A stretch of DNA of 34,637 nt from a bacterium (GTDB taxonomy: Bacteria; Joyebacterota; Joyebacteria; Joyebacterales; Joyebacteraceae): the NCBI GenBank assembly GCA_029990205.1, contig JAPEKQ010000022.1:1-34637 (forward strand), written 5' to 3'. Numbering within the stretch: the stretch's first letter is position 1; each line of letters opens with the position of its first letter. Both the position numbers and the translations under genes were made by a program. Of this stretch, positions 1-7,862 are shown one piece after another. The notes under the pieces were generated by a model. That model was not told the origin of the DNA and did no database searches. It saw only the letters and a program-made list of their open reading frames with translations.

Positions 1-367
1 CGCCAAGGACGCGCAGAACCTCGTCGACAACGGCGTCTACGTCGTGTCCGAGGGCGCCAACATGCCGACCGTGCCGGACGGCGTCGAGATCTTCCTCGCG
101 AAGAAGATCCTCTACGGTCCCGGCAAGGCCGCGAACGCTGGCGGCGTTTCGGTGTCCGGTCTCGAGATGAGCCAGAACAGCCTCAGGTACTCGTGGACGC
201 GTGAAGAGGTCGATCAGAAGCTTCACGGCATCATGAAGGCCATCCACAAGGCCGCCTACGAGACCGCCGAGGAGTTCGGCACTCCGGGCAACTACGTCAA
301 CGGCGCCAACATCGCCGGCTTCATGAAGGTCGCCGACTCGATGATGGATCTGGGTTCTGTTGGCTAG
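1..367 (+). CDS. gdhA: Glutamate dehydrogenase, C-terminal part (5' end outside window)
   Basis: The open frame enters from the left edge (codons start at base 2) and ends at TAG 365-367, giving about 121 residues. The stretch VVSEGANMPT followed by a segment reading KILYGPGKAANAGGVSVSG is characteristic of the C-terminal part of the nucleotide-binding domain in hexameric, mostly NADP-type, glutamate dehydrogenases. These interconvert glutamate and 2-oxoglutarate plus ammonia in the cytoplasm. The last helices (SWTREEVDQKLHGIMKAIHK and NYVNGANIAGFMKVADSMM) also match that family. The catalytic lysine lies upstream and cannot be checked. The gene is convergent with the minus-strand gene ending at 575, and a shared terminator lies between them. 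The family call is firm; the coenzyme preference is inferred. Confidence 0.93.
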   Translation, partial: AKDAQNLVDNGVYVVSEGANMPTVPDGVEIFLAKKILYGPGKAANAGGVSVSGLEMSQNSLRYSWTREEVDQKLHGIMKAIHKAAYETAEEFGTPGNYVNGANIAGFMKVADSMMDLGSVG

Positions 368-414
368 GAAGCACCGAACGGTCCGTCGAAGCTGACGGGC
401 GGGATGTACATAAG

Positions 415-447
415 AAGAGGGGCCGGCGATGTCGTCGGCCCCTCTTT
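415..447. terminator. Bidirectional intrinsic terminator
   Basis: Perfect 11-bp inverted repeat: AAGAGGGGCCG at 415-425 pairs with CGGCCCCTCTT at 436-446, with a 10-base loop. It is followed by TTTGTGTT on the plus strand, and the opposite strand also reads a short T-rich flank (TCTTCTTAT). It lies between two convergent genes and probably stops transcription from both sides. Confidence 0.8.
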
Positions 448-450
448 GTG

Positions 451-510
451 TTGGTGCTCCGGGTGTTGGTGCTCCGGGTGTTGGTGCTCCGGGTGTTGGT
501 GCTCCGGGTA
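451..510. repeat. 15-bp tandem repeat, four copies
   Basis: The unit TTGGTGCTCCGGGTG occurs at 451-465, 466-480 and 481-495, with a fourth copy at 496-510 that differs in its last base. A decayed partial copy follows (CTGATGCTC from about 511). It starts directly after the terminator in the convergent gap. On the minus strand the unit reads as a repeated PEHQH pentapeptide, but the enclosing frame has no ribosome-binding site and contains the terminator, so I treat it as a non-coding minisatellite. Confidence 0.9.
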
Positions 511-574
511 CTGATGCTCGCACTGCAGTCCCGCGGGCGCGCCGGCCGCGGCCATCACCGCGCGTCTCGCGCCG

Positions 575-3500
575 CTAGCTCTTGTTGTCGCCCTTGTCCG
601 GGAGCACGCTCTCTCCAGGCTTCATGATGACGCCGAAGCTGCTCCGGCTGTTGACGACGATCTCGAGCTCGTCGGGGATCCTCAGGTGCCGCACGTGTTC
701 CGACTCGCTCACCGGTGTCTGTGCCATGAGCCAGTCTGGATCGAAGTGCGATGACACGCCGGGTCCTCCGAGCGTGAAGTAGCCGATGCCGAACGACGTG
801 ATGTTCTGGAAGAAGTGCGTGCCCTGACTCGGCTCGACCGTGATGCCCTCCATCTGCGTCTCAACGATGCATCTGGCGCCCGAGATGTGCGACCAGGTCA
901 CGGGGATGCCGAGCCAGTGGTCCGCGCTGCCCCAGCGGCCGGGACCAATGAGAAGATAAGGGCGTCCCTCGTCGCGCAACTGCCGGTTGAGCTTCCCGAT
1001 CTCGTCCGCCATCGCCACCGTGCTCGCGCGCTCGAACGTGTCCGGTCTCACGAACACGATGTCGCGGATCCCCTTGATCTGTCCGTGCCCAAGCGTGCTC
1101 CCCGAGATGCAGATGGTGTCCTCGGGGTGGATCTCGTTGAGTTCGATCTCCTCGGTCGAGACGTCGAAGACCAGTGGCCGGATCTGGAGGAACGTGAACT
1201 CGTGCGGAACGCCTTCCTCCCGCGAGAGGTTCACGGCGAACTCGATCTCCACGTGCGTCGAGAAGCCCGCCTGCCCGATGTCCAGGAGGAACGCCAGGAC
1301 CTTCGGGAGCGGGAACGCGTCGCCCGAGAGCACCCCGGCCATCGTGACCAGCTTGACCCCATCGCGGTAGACGCCCTCGTAGACACGATCGTTCTCGGAC
1401 GAGTAGGTCGAGCCCACCGGCGCGAGCGTTCCGTGCGCCATCGCCGACTCGAGATCGAGAAGCGCGAGGTTCGAGTCGGCTTCGATGAGCGGTTCATGCA
1501 CCGGCGCCGGCTTCGCCATGTCCAGCGCGAAGAACTCCCTCTGCGCGTTCTCGAGATAGGCCTGGGTGGAACTGAACTGGAAGAGGCGGCGCGGCTGGAC
1601 GGGGGAGAAGCGGATGCACTTCCCGCCGTCGACCACCATTCTCCCCATCCCGAGCACGGCCGACGCAACGCCATCTTCCGGCTTGAGCCCCTTCACGGGG
1701 TAGTAGTCGTATGAGCGCGCGACCCCCGCGATGTCCGGATAGAGGTAGTCGCCGTGACGCAGCCCGGTCACCTGCTGGACGACGACGGCCATCCGTTCGT
1801 CCTCGAGCCGGTTCGGGGTGGATTCGATGTAGCTCTTCGAGTCGGCGCAGTACGTCGAGGCGTAGACGAGCCGGATGGCGCGGCAGAGCTCGCCGAGTCT
1901 GACGTCGATGTCCGGATCGCTGTTGGGGAGCATGTAGGTCTGGTAGATCCCCGCGAACGGCTGGTACGACGAGTCCTCAAGCAGGCTCGATGAACGCACC
2001 GCGAGAGGGTATGTGACGCGCTCGAGGAATGCTCTCAGTTCGTCCCGTGTCTCCTGGGGAAGCTTCGCTCCGAGGAACGCGTGCCGGATGTCGGCGTCGT
2101 CGGCGTCGGAGAGCGCCAGGAACGACAGGTCGTTGTCCTCCATGAACCGCTCGAAGATGTCGGTCGCCACGACCGTTGTCGGCGGGACGCTGATCCGTAC
2201 TCCGCGGACGCTGTGCTCGACCTCGTACTCGCCGATGAGCGAGTGCATGAACGCAAGACCGCGTCCCTTCCCGCCGAGCGAGCCGGCCCCGATGCGCGTG
2301 AACGCGCCCTCCTCATCGAAGGAGTCGCTGTAGAACTCCTGGACGAGGCCCGCGCGTGCGCGCGCCCGGTACTCCTTCACGACGCGGAGGAGGTACGCGC
2401 GAAGGTCGACGGCTGTCGCGAACTCGCTGACGCCTATCGGCCGAATGGCCTTGGCGAGATCGAACTCGGTGCGCGCCATCAGCCACATCGAGAAATCGTT
2501 CCGTCCCGCGTGGTACATGATCGATTCGTCGGGCACTTCCTTGAGCGCGGCGACGAGCTGTTTGAGGTTGCCGGCGGTGGCGACGATCTCTCCGCCCGGC
2601 ATCCGGAAGACGAAGTCCCCGAACCCGAGGTAGGTTCTCAGGAATCCGCGGATCTCGTGGAGCAGTGTCGGCGAGCTCTTGTTAACGAACGTCGCTCCGA
2701 TCTCCCTGGCGACCTCCGCGTTCTCCGGTTCGTTCGAGTGCAGGAGCATGGGGATGTCATCGCGGTCGGAGTGGATCGCCCGAATGAGGTCGGCGCCCGC
2801 GCCCGCGTCGCACTTGCCGCCGTGCGGGAATCGCGCGTCCGTCATCACCCCGAGGATGTGATCCCGGTGCTTCCGGTAGAGCTCCTCTGCCTCCTCGTAC
2901 GTCGCGGCGAGCAGCACCTTCGGCCGCGCGCGCATCCTGAGAAGGCGCTGCATCCGGTTGACGCCTTCGCCCATCAGCGTCTGCGTCTGCTCGACGATCT
3001 CCGTGTAGAGCATCGGGAGGAAGACCGAGTAGAAATGGACCGAGTCCTCGACGAGCAGGATCACCTTGAGACCGGAGAGCTCCGTGTCGGGCGCGGCGTT
3101 GAGATGGTCCTCGAGCCACTTGATGATCGTCAGGAAGAGCCTGGCGTCGCCGAGCCACACGAAGATGCGATCGACGCCGAAGTGGTCGTCGCGCGCCTCG
3201 AGCAGCGCGAGCTCGCGCGTGTCATACGCGAGGAGCACGACCGGAAGATCCGGCGCGATTCCCTTGAGCTGACGGCCGAACTCGAAGACGTCCATCTCAC
3301 CGACGCGCGGCATCGTGATCACCAGGTCGGGCGGCTCCCGCTTGACGACCGCGATGGCCTCCTCGGCCGTCGAGACCCGTGAGAAAGCCGGAGCCGACGA
3401 GAGATTGAGCTCCTGGTACTCGGAGAAGAGCATCTCCCCGAGATTGCCGTCCTCCTGGAACGTGAAGGAGTCGTAGAGGCTTGAGACGAGAAGGATGTTG

Positions 3501-3586
3501 TGTACGCGTCTCTGCATGAGCGAGGAGAACTGGACGCGTCTGCGCCCGCTCGTCCCGGCAATCTCGGCGAGGGTCTTGTACTCCAT
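575..3586 (-). CDS. Two receiver domains plus PEP-synthase-type ATP-grasp protein
   Basis: The 1003-residue protein has three parts. Residues about 28-160 are a degenerate response-regulator receiver fold: the phospho-acceptor region reads PDLVITMPRVG with no aspartate at the usual place. Residues about 172-320 are a better receiver, with the acidic pair E180-D181, likely acceptor D250 and K303. From about 430 onward it resembles the N-terminal ATP-grasp domain of pyruvate phosphate dikinase/PEP synthase (GSLGGKGRGLAF at 435-446; RSSSLLEDS at 532-540). I see no phosphohistidine swivel motif (TSHA type) and no PEP-binding TIM barrel, so it is unlikely to make PEP as the full enzymes do. It may phosphorylate or sense something else under receiver control. 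ATG at 3586 has GGAAAGG upstream. It lies downstream of two DUF3857 genes, probably in the same transcript. Confidence 0.75.
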   Translation of the reverse strand: MEYKTLAEIAGTSGRRRVQFSSLMQRRVHNILLVSSLYDSFTFQEDGNLGEMLFSEYQELNLSSAPAFSRVSTAEEAIAVVKREPPDLVITMPRVGEMDVFEFGRQLKGIAPDLPVVLLAYDTRELALLEARDDHFGVDRIFVWLGDARLFLTIIKWLEDHLNAAPDTELSGLKVILLVEDSVHFYSVFLPMLYTEIVEQTQTLMGEGVNRMQRLLRMRARPKVLLAATYEEAEELYRKHRDHILGVMTDARFPHGGKCDAGAGADLIRAIHSDRDDIPMLLHSNEPENAEVAREIGATFVNKSSPTLLHEIRGFLRTYLGFGDFVFRMPGGEIVATAGNLKQLVAALKEVPDESIMYHAGRNDFSMWLMARTEFDLAKAIRPIGVSEFATAVDLRAYLLRVVKEYRARARAGLVQEFYSDSFDEEGAFTRIGAGSLGGKGRGLAFMHSLIGEYEVEHSVRGVRISVPPTTVVATDIFERFMEDNDLSFLALSDADDADIRHAFLGAKLPQETRDELRAFLERVTYPLAVRSSSLLEDSSYQPFAGIYQTYMLPNSDPDIDVRLGELCRAIRLVYASTYCADSKSYIESTPNRLEDERMAVVVQQVTGLRHGDYLYPDIAGVARSYDYYPVKGLKPEDGVASAVLGMGRMVVDGGKCIRFSPVQPRRLFQFSSTQAYLENAQREFFALDMAKPAPVHEPLIEADSNLALLDLESAMAHGTLAPVGSTYSSENDRVYEGVYRDGVKLVTMAGVLSGDAFPLPKVLAFLLDIGQAGFSTHVEIEFAVNLSREEGVPHEFTFLQIRPLVFDVSTEEIELNEIHPEDTICISGSTLGHGQIKGIRDIVFVRPDTFERASTVAMADEIGKLNRQLRDEGRPYLLIGPGRWGSADHWLGIPVTWSHISGARCIVETQMEGITVEPSQGTHFFQNITSFGIGYFTLGGPGVSSHFDPDWLMAQTPVSESEHVRHLRIPDELEIVVNSRSSFGVIMKPGESVLPDKGDNKS

Positions 3587-3620
3587 CGGAGCCTTTCCGG
3601 GCGGGTTTCCCCGCGGAGGT

Positions 3621-3647
3621 CATCCCGGAGCACGGCGCCCCGGGATG
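3621..3647 (-). other. Intergenic hairpin without U-tract
   Basis: CATCCCGG at 3621-3628 pairs with CCGGGATG at 3640-3647, loop 11 bases, in the 76-bp gap between two minus-strand genes. No T-run follows on the minus strand. It could stabilise or partly separate the mRNAs of the two genes. Confidence 0.5.
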
Positions 3648-3662
3648 CCTCGGCGAGTGATG

Positions 3663-5606
3663 CTAGTCCTGAATCGGCGAGAGCGTGTGGACGAGCTTCT
3701 TGAACAGGATGAGCGAGTTCTTCGGTGACATGAGCGCGTCGTATCCGCTCTTGAACTCGTCGTACGCTTCCGCGGGAATCACCATGTCCTTGATCACGAT
3801 CGTCCGGTGCCAGTAGATCGCGCGCCGCTCAGGGCTCCAGTCGCACGTGAGCTCGAAGTCGGCGTGCTCGCCCTGGATCGAGAGCGGTTCCGGAAGACGC
3901 TCGATCTCGAGAGATCTCGGGACCAGGATCTTCGCCTCGAACTCGATCCTCGTGGCGCACTGCGTGTCGAACGGGAGCGTGCGCTCGTGGAGAGACGGGT
4001 AGACCGTCGTCGTTGCGAAGGCGTACGGATACTCCGGTACTCGGAGGATCATCATATCGCCCTGGACGACCGCGAAGTCGGGCGCCTCGACCGTCTGGCG
4101 AACGGCGACCGCCTCCATCAGGTTCGAGAGATCGGAGTGAGAGAACTGCGCCGAGAGAGCTCCTTGCGAGAGTCTGCCCGCGGCCTGGTCGAAGAACTTC
4201 TCCTCCTCCGCCGGAGTGGCGTCCTTGAGCGCTCGCCGCGCCTTCATGTCGTAGTAGCCGTGAAGCTGGCAGGTCACGCGGACCTGTGCCGAACCATCGT
4301 CGCTGAGCTGGACGGAGAAGAACTCCGACGCGCGGTTGTCGTCCGGCTCGAAGTCCGGGATACGGACAAGTTCGCCCGTCCCGTCATCGAGCACGACGAA
4401 CGCCGTGTTGCCGCGACCGAACAGCATGTAGCTGTATGAGGCGTCATCGAGCCTTGGATCGAGGAAGCGATATCCGTCCTCGGTTGGAAGCGCGACGATG
4501 AGTCGGTCAAACTGACGGAGCGTCGGCACATCTTCAACGAACGTCGAGCGCAGGTTCCGTATGAGCGCCGGGTAGGCGTCGATGCCCTGTGAGCGCAGCA
4601 TACTGATGAAGAGAACGACCTGGTCGCGCGAGTCGCCGTACAGATTCTCAAGCACCGCGCTCGCGTCGTTCGGCTCGTATCCGGCGATCCCGAGGGCGAG
4701 TCGAATGTACCGGACGTTCGTCGCGACATCGAGGAAGAGCTCGCGCGTCTTGTCCTCGTCGTCCGTGAGTTCCCTGACGATCCCGGCCGCGTGGTCCGCA
4801 ACGGGACCATCCGTCTCGACGTGCGGGTAGAACTGCCCGGCGAAGAACGCAGCGACATCACCCCACGACTCGTACGTGCTGTAGTAGAGCTTCGGGTAGA
4901 GCTCGGTCCTCGCCAGCGTGTGCTCCTCAAGCGTAACGCCCGGGACATCGCGTACCTCCCAGTGGCCGTTGCGCTCGCGGATGTCGCCCTCGAAGCCGAC
5001 CCAGCCGGGCACGAGTTTGGTCGTCAGCTCCATGTTGTCCGGCGCATCGATGCGGATCTCCTGATGGGCGATGGGATCCGCCCCGGCGAAGTGCTCGACG
5101 CCGGTGACATGTCCGTCCGGAGCCGGGTCGCGCGTCTCGAGGAGCTGGAGCTCCATCGTTGCGTCGCGGCCGGCGACCGGGAAGGAGATGACTTTCTGAA
5201 GCACGTTCGCGTAGATCGACGCGCCCTCGAGGAATGCGGGCGTGACGTCGTTGATCGCGTCCTCCTCGACCTCGACCACCCGACCGGTCCGCCGGACCGT
5301 CACACCCTTCACGAACTCGACGCTCTCGCTGTCGCTGTTGTAGATGTACGAGTCGTTGCTGTACTCCTCGCGCCCCATGAGCGTGAGGACCTTCGTGAGC
5401 TTGTTCCACTTCGCTTCGTAGCTGCCGTCCTCGCCGATCTCGACGAGCTTCTGGATCTTGAGGAACACGGCCGAGGCGTCCGGATGTTCCTCGAGCCCCG
5501 GCGCGTCCTCGATGAGCTTCTCGACGTCGGTGTCGATCCACTGGTCGCCCCACGCTACGGTCGCGACGAGGGCCAGTGCGGCGAGAATGATGGTCAGGCG
5601 CTTCAT
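3663..5606 (-). CDS. Secreted DUF3857/transglutaminase-like protein, active site lost
   Basis: 647 residues. An N-terminal signal peptide (about residues 1-20, MKRLTIILAALALVATVAWG) indicates export. The first half has DUF3857 features (the KVLTLMGREE region), followed by a transglutaminase-like fold at about 285-390. In active members the catalytic cysteine sits in a GxCxDKA-type motif. Here that motif reads YGDSRDQ, with Ser326 instead of Cys. The histidine position carries Arg368 (QFDRLIVAL), and only the aspartate (D383 in RFLDPR) remains. It is therefore probably a non-catalytic paralogue of the neighbour at 5607-7583, whose triad is complete. Its ATG (5604-5606) directly abuts the upstream stop (5607-5609), so translation is probably coupled. 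Substrate and role are unknown. Confidence 0.8.
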   Translation of the reverse strand: MKRLTIILAALALVATVAWGDQWIDTDVEKLIEDAPGLEEHPDASAVFLKIQKLVEIGEDGSYEAKWNKLTKVLTLMGREEYSNDSYIYNSDSESVEFVKGVTVRRTGRVVEVEEDAINDVTPAFLEGASIYANVLQKVISFPVAGRDATMELQLLETRDPAPDGHVTGVEHFAGADPIAHQEIRIDAPDNMELTTKLVPGWVGFEGDIRERNGHWEVRDVPGVTLEEHTLARTELYPKLYYSTYESWGDVAAFFAGQFYPHVETDGPVADHAAGIVRELTDDEDKTRELFLDVATNVRYIRLALGIAGYEPNDASAVLENLYGDSRDQVVLFISMLRSQGIDAYPALIRNLRSTFVEDVPTLRQFDRLIVALPTEDGYRFLDPRLDDASYSYMLFGRGNTAFVVLDDGTGELVRIPDFEPDDNRASEFFSVQLSDDGSAQVRVTCQLHGYYDMKARRALKDATPAEEEKFFDQAAGRLSQGALSAQFSHSDLSNLMEAVAVRQTVEAPDFAVVQGDMMILRVPEYPYAFATTTVYPSLHERTLPFDTQCATRIEFEAKILVPRSLEIERLPEPLSIQGEHADFELTCDWSPERRAIYWHRTIVIKDMVIPAEAYDEFKSGYDALMSPKNSLILFKKLVHTLSPIQD

Positions 5607-7583
5607 CTAGCCCTCCTCTCTCTTCAGAACGACCTCTCCGCGCATCGAGCGGCTCGCGAGACGGGACGCTTCCTTCATCGCGCGGTACTCGACCGGCGTG
5701 ATCTCGAAGGCGTCCACGCCGAAGACCTTCGCGTAGGACACGGCCGGCACGCCATCGTTCTCATCGGCGGGGATGAACTCGTAGGTGATCGACAGGCTGA
5801 TCGGCCCCTCGTGGTAGTCGACCACGTCGGGGAGGCTCTCGACGATGTAGCCGGTCGGAATCTCGATCTGCCCGCGCTCAGCCAGTCCGATCGACGTGCC
5901 GATGGCGAGCGAGTGCTCACGGGTCGGCAGGTTCGTGAGGCGTCCGACCAGCAGGCCGGAGAGGAAATCGAACGCGCCGGTCGCCGAGGGGATACGGAAG
6001 AGCACGTACGGGTCGGCTTCGAGCGCGTAGTCCTCGATGCGGTAGCCGACGGTCGCCGTCCACGGCTCGTAGAGGTCGGACTCGTCGCTCAGCTCGAACT
6101 CCGTGAGTTCGGCGCCCGGGTAGATACCCTGAACCGACTCGGTCCAGATCTGCTTCATCTGCTCTTCGTTCGTCGTGTCCGCGATCTGCCGAAGGATCAT
6201 CTCGTAGATGCCGCGGCCGGTGATGACGGCCGAACCCTCGATCCCGCCATCGTCGTCGAGGACGCCGGTCTCGGCGATATTGCCCGAATTGATCGCCGCC
6301 GGGCGGTGCGGGACCTGCCGGATGTCATCACCCTCCGGCGTGAGGTGGAGCACCCACCGGTCGCCGACGTAGCTCGCGTCGATCTCGCGGTGATGCTCGA
6401 TGGTCGGGTCGAAGTACCGGTAGCCGCCCATCTCGTCCTCGATGGCGACGATGCCGTGTTCAAAGAAGACCGACGGGACCTCGGTGTCGGTCGCGAAGCT
6501 CGGATTGATCATGACGACCCAGGCCGGAACGCCGATCTCGCCGAGCATCGTGACCATGAGCACGGCCTTGTCGCGGCAGATGCCGTACTCCTTCTCGAGC
6601 GTGTAGGAGGCGAAGTGCGGCTCGAGGAACGCGCCGCGGTCCATCGCCAGACCGAGGTAGCGCACGTTCTCCATGACCCAGTAGTGGATCTCGGTGATCT
6701 TCTCCTCGGTCGTCTCGAGTCCCTGGGTGATCTCGGCGGTGAGTTCCTTGACGGAGTCCTCCGCGATGCATTTCGTGCCGAGGAGGTCGTACCCGAATCG
6801 CGAGAGTTCGGGCCACGTCTGAATGCTGGAGGCGAGCACGCGCGTCGCGACCTGCCGGAACGGGACCATTCCCAGTTCGGGCTCGAGCTGCGTGGTGTTC
6901 GTCGTGCTCCACGCGTACGTCGTCAGTCCGCCGGCCTCGCTCAGGACGAAATCGACGTCGCCGTTCTTGACCTCGTGGACGAGCGGCATGTCGGACGGTC
7001 CGGTCACGGTGGCCGAGACATCCAGAATGGGGGCGGTGTACTGCATGAAGAAGATGCCGCCGAACGCGTCTTCGAGAAGCGGGGCGTTGATCTCCGCGGT
7101 GATGCTCTCGATGGCGTCGCCCACCTCGAGCCCCGGGAAGACGACCGTCTTCTCCCGGAAGTCGGACTCGAAGATGTTCATCGCGGTGACCTGCGGCGGT
7201 GTGCCGTCGGTGATGAGGTCATCGCCGACCACGATCTCCGTCCCGTCGGCCTTGATGACTCGGATGAGGATGATCTGGTGGTCGGTGTAGCGGCGGTGGT
7301 AGCTGAATGACATATCGCCGTTGTCGTCCACGCCCTCGTCCGTGATGAGCTTCGTCAACTCATGGTTGTACTGGACGTACGAACCGTCGTGCTCGTACTC
7401 AACGGTCGTGTGACTGAACACGACGATCTCGTTCGCGTCAGGATAGTCGCTCGCTCCTCCGGCGTCAGCGATGAGGTCGACCGCCTCATCGAGAGCCAGC
7501 GGCTCCGGTGCGTCAAGCGCTGCTGCCGGGGCCCAGAGGAGGAGGATGGCGATGCCGGCGAGAAGCAGTGTCGCGCGGCGCAT
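5607..7583 (-). CDS. Secreted DUF3857/transglutaminase-like protein with intact triad
   Basis: 658 residues. The start chosen is ATG at 7583, with AAGGAG at 7589-7594 five bases upstream and a clear signal peptide right after it (RRATLLLAGIAILLLWAPAAA). The frame stays open upstream to 7781, but that part encodes no signal peptide and overlaps the promoter. A DUF3857 half (about 45-240) precedes a transglutaminase-like domain (about 290-400) with C336 in YGICRDKA, H376 in FFEHGIVAI and D392 in RYFDPT. This is a complete papain-like triad. Such proteins are exported and their biochemical role is mostly unknown; cross-linking, peptide hydrolysis or exopolysaccharide-related roles are possible. 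It is first in a minus-strand run with the degenerate paralogue and the receiver/ATP-grasp gene. Confidence 0.83.
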   Translation of the reverse strand: MRRATLLLAGIAILLLWAPAAALDAPEPLALDEAVDLIADAGGASDYPDANEIVVFSHTTVEYEHDGSYVQYNHELTKLITDEGVDDNGDMSFSYHRRYTDHQIILIRVIKADGTEIVVGDDLITDGTPPQVTAMNIFESDFREKTVVFPGLEVGDAIESITAEINAPLLEDAFGGIFFMQYTAPILDVSATVTGPSDMPLVHEVKNGDVDFVLSEAGGLTTYAWSTTNTTQLEPELGMVPFRQVATRVLASSIQTWPELSRFGYDLLGTKCIAEDSVKELTAEITQGLETTEEKITEIHYWVMENVRYLGLAMDRGAFLEPHFASYTLEKEYGICRDKAVLMVTMLGEIGVPAWVVMINPSFATDTEVPSVFFEHGIVAIEDEMGGYRYFDPTIEHHREIDASYVGDRWVLHLTPEGDDIRQVPHRPAAINSGNIAETGVLDDDGGIEGSAVITGRGIYEMILRQIADTTNEEQMKQIWTESVQGIYPGAELTEFELSDESDLYEPWTATVGYRIEDYALEADPYVLFRIPSATGAFDFLSGLLVGRLTNLPTREHSLAIGTSIGLAERGQIEIPTGYIVESLPDVVDYHEGPISLSITYEFIPADENDGVPAVSYAKVFGVDAFEITPVEYRAMKEASRLASRSMRGEVVLKREEG

Positions 7584-7649
7584 GGCGGCTCCTTTCTCAT
7601 GTGCGTGAGGGGGTGCTCCCTCGTTGTCTACGCATCTGTTCGAACCCTC

Positions 7650-7678
7650 ATTATGACGGCTTGGGCGGGAGCGGGCAA
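7650..7678 (-). promoter_or_regulatory. Sigma-70-like promoter for the DUF3857 genes
   Basis: Read on the minus strand: -35 TTGCCC (plus coordinates 7673-7678), 17-bp spacer, -10 CATAAT (7650-7655). The predicted transcript would start near 7643, about 60 bases before the ATG at 7583. It lies in the 279-bp gap between divergent genes. I did not find an equally good promoter for the plus-strand gene at 7863. Confidence 0.5.
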
Positions 7679-7862
7679 GGGCAGCTGGCATGCGCGATGC
7701 ACGCAACAGAGGCAGGAGTGCTTCGTGGCTTTCCCCGTCGGGCTTGTGATACCATCCGGGCACGCTTTCGAGGATCGTCATCCAACCGACCCCATGCGGT
7801 GGGGCCTTCGGCGGCCGTCACCAGAGTCCGCCCTGTTACATCCACAGTGAGGTGCTAGAGCG

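Noticed and set aside
364-558. Minus-strand frame encoding a His-rich PEHQH repeat peptide
   Set aside because: It contains the bidirectional terminator and the minisatellite and has no convincing SD.
4791-7310. Plus-strand frame of 839 codons
   Set aside because: It lies opposite the two DUF3857 genes, whose proteins show signal peptides and conserved motifs. The antisense translation is Arg/Asp/Val-rich low complexity, typical of a shadow in high-GC DNA.
7584-7781. N-terminal extension of the triad-bearing DUF3857 protein to an ATG at 7781
   Set aside because: It would bury the signal peptide and overlap the predicted promoter; the ATG at 7583 has AAGGAG upstream.
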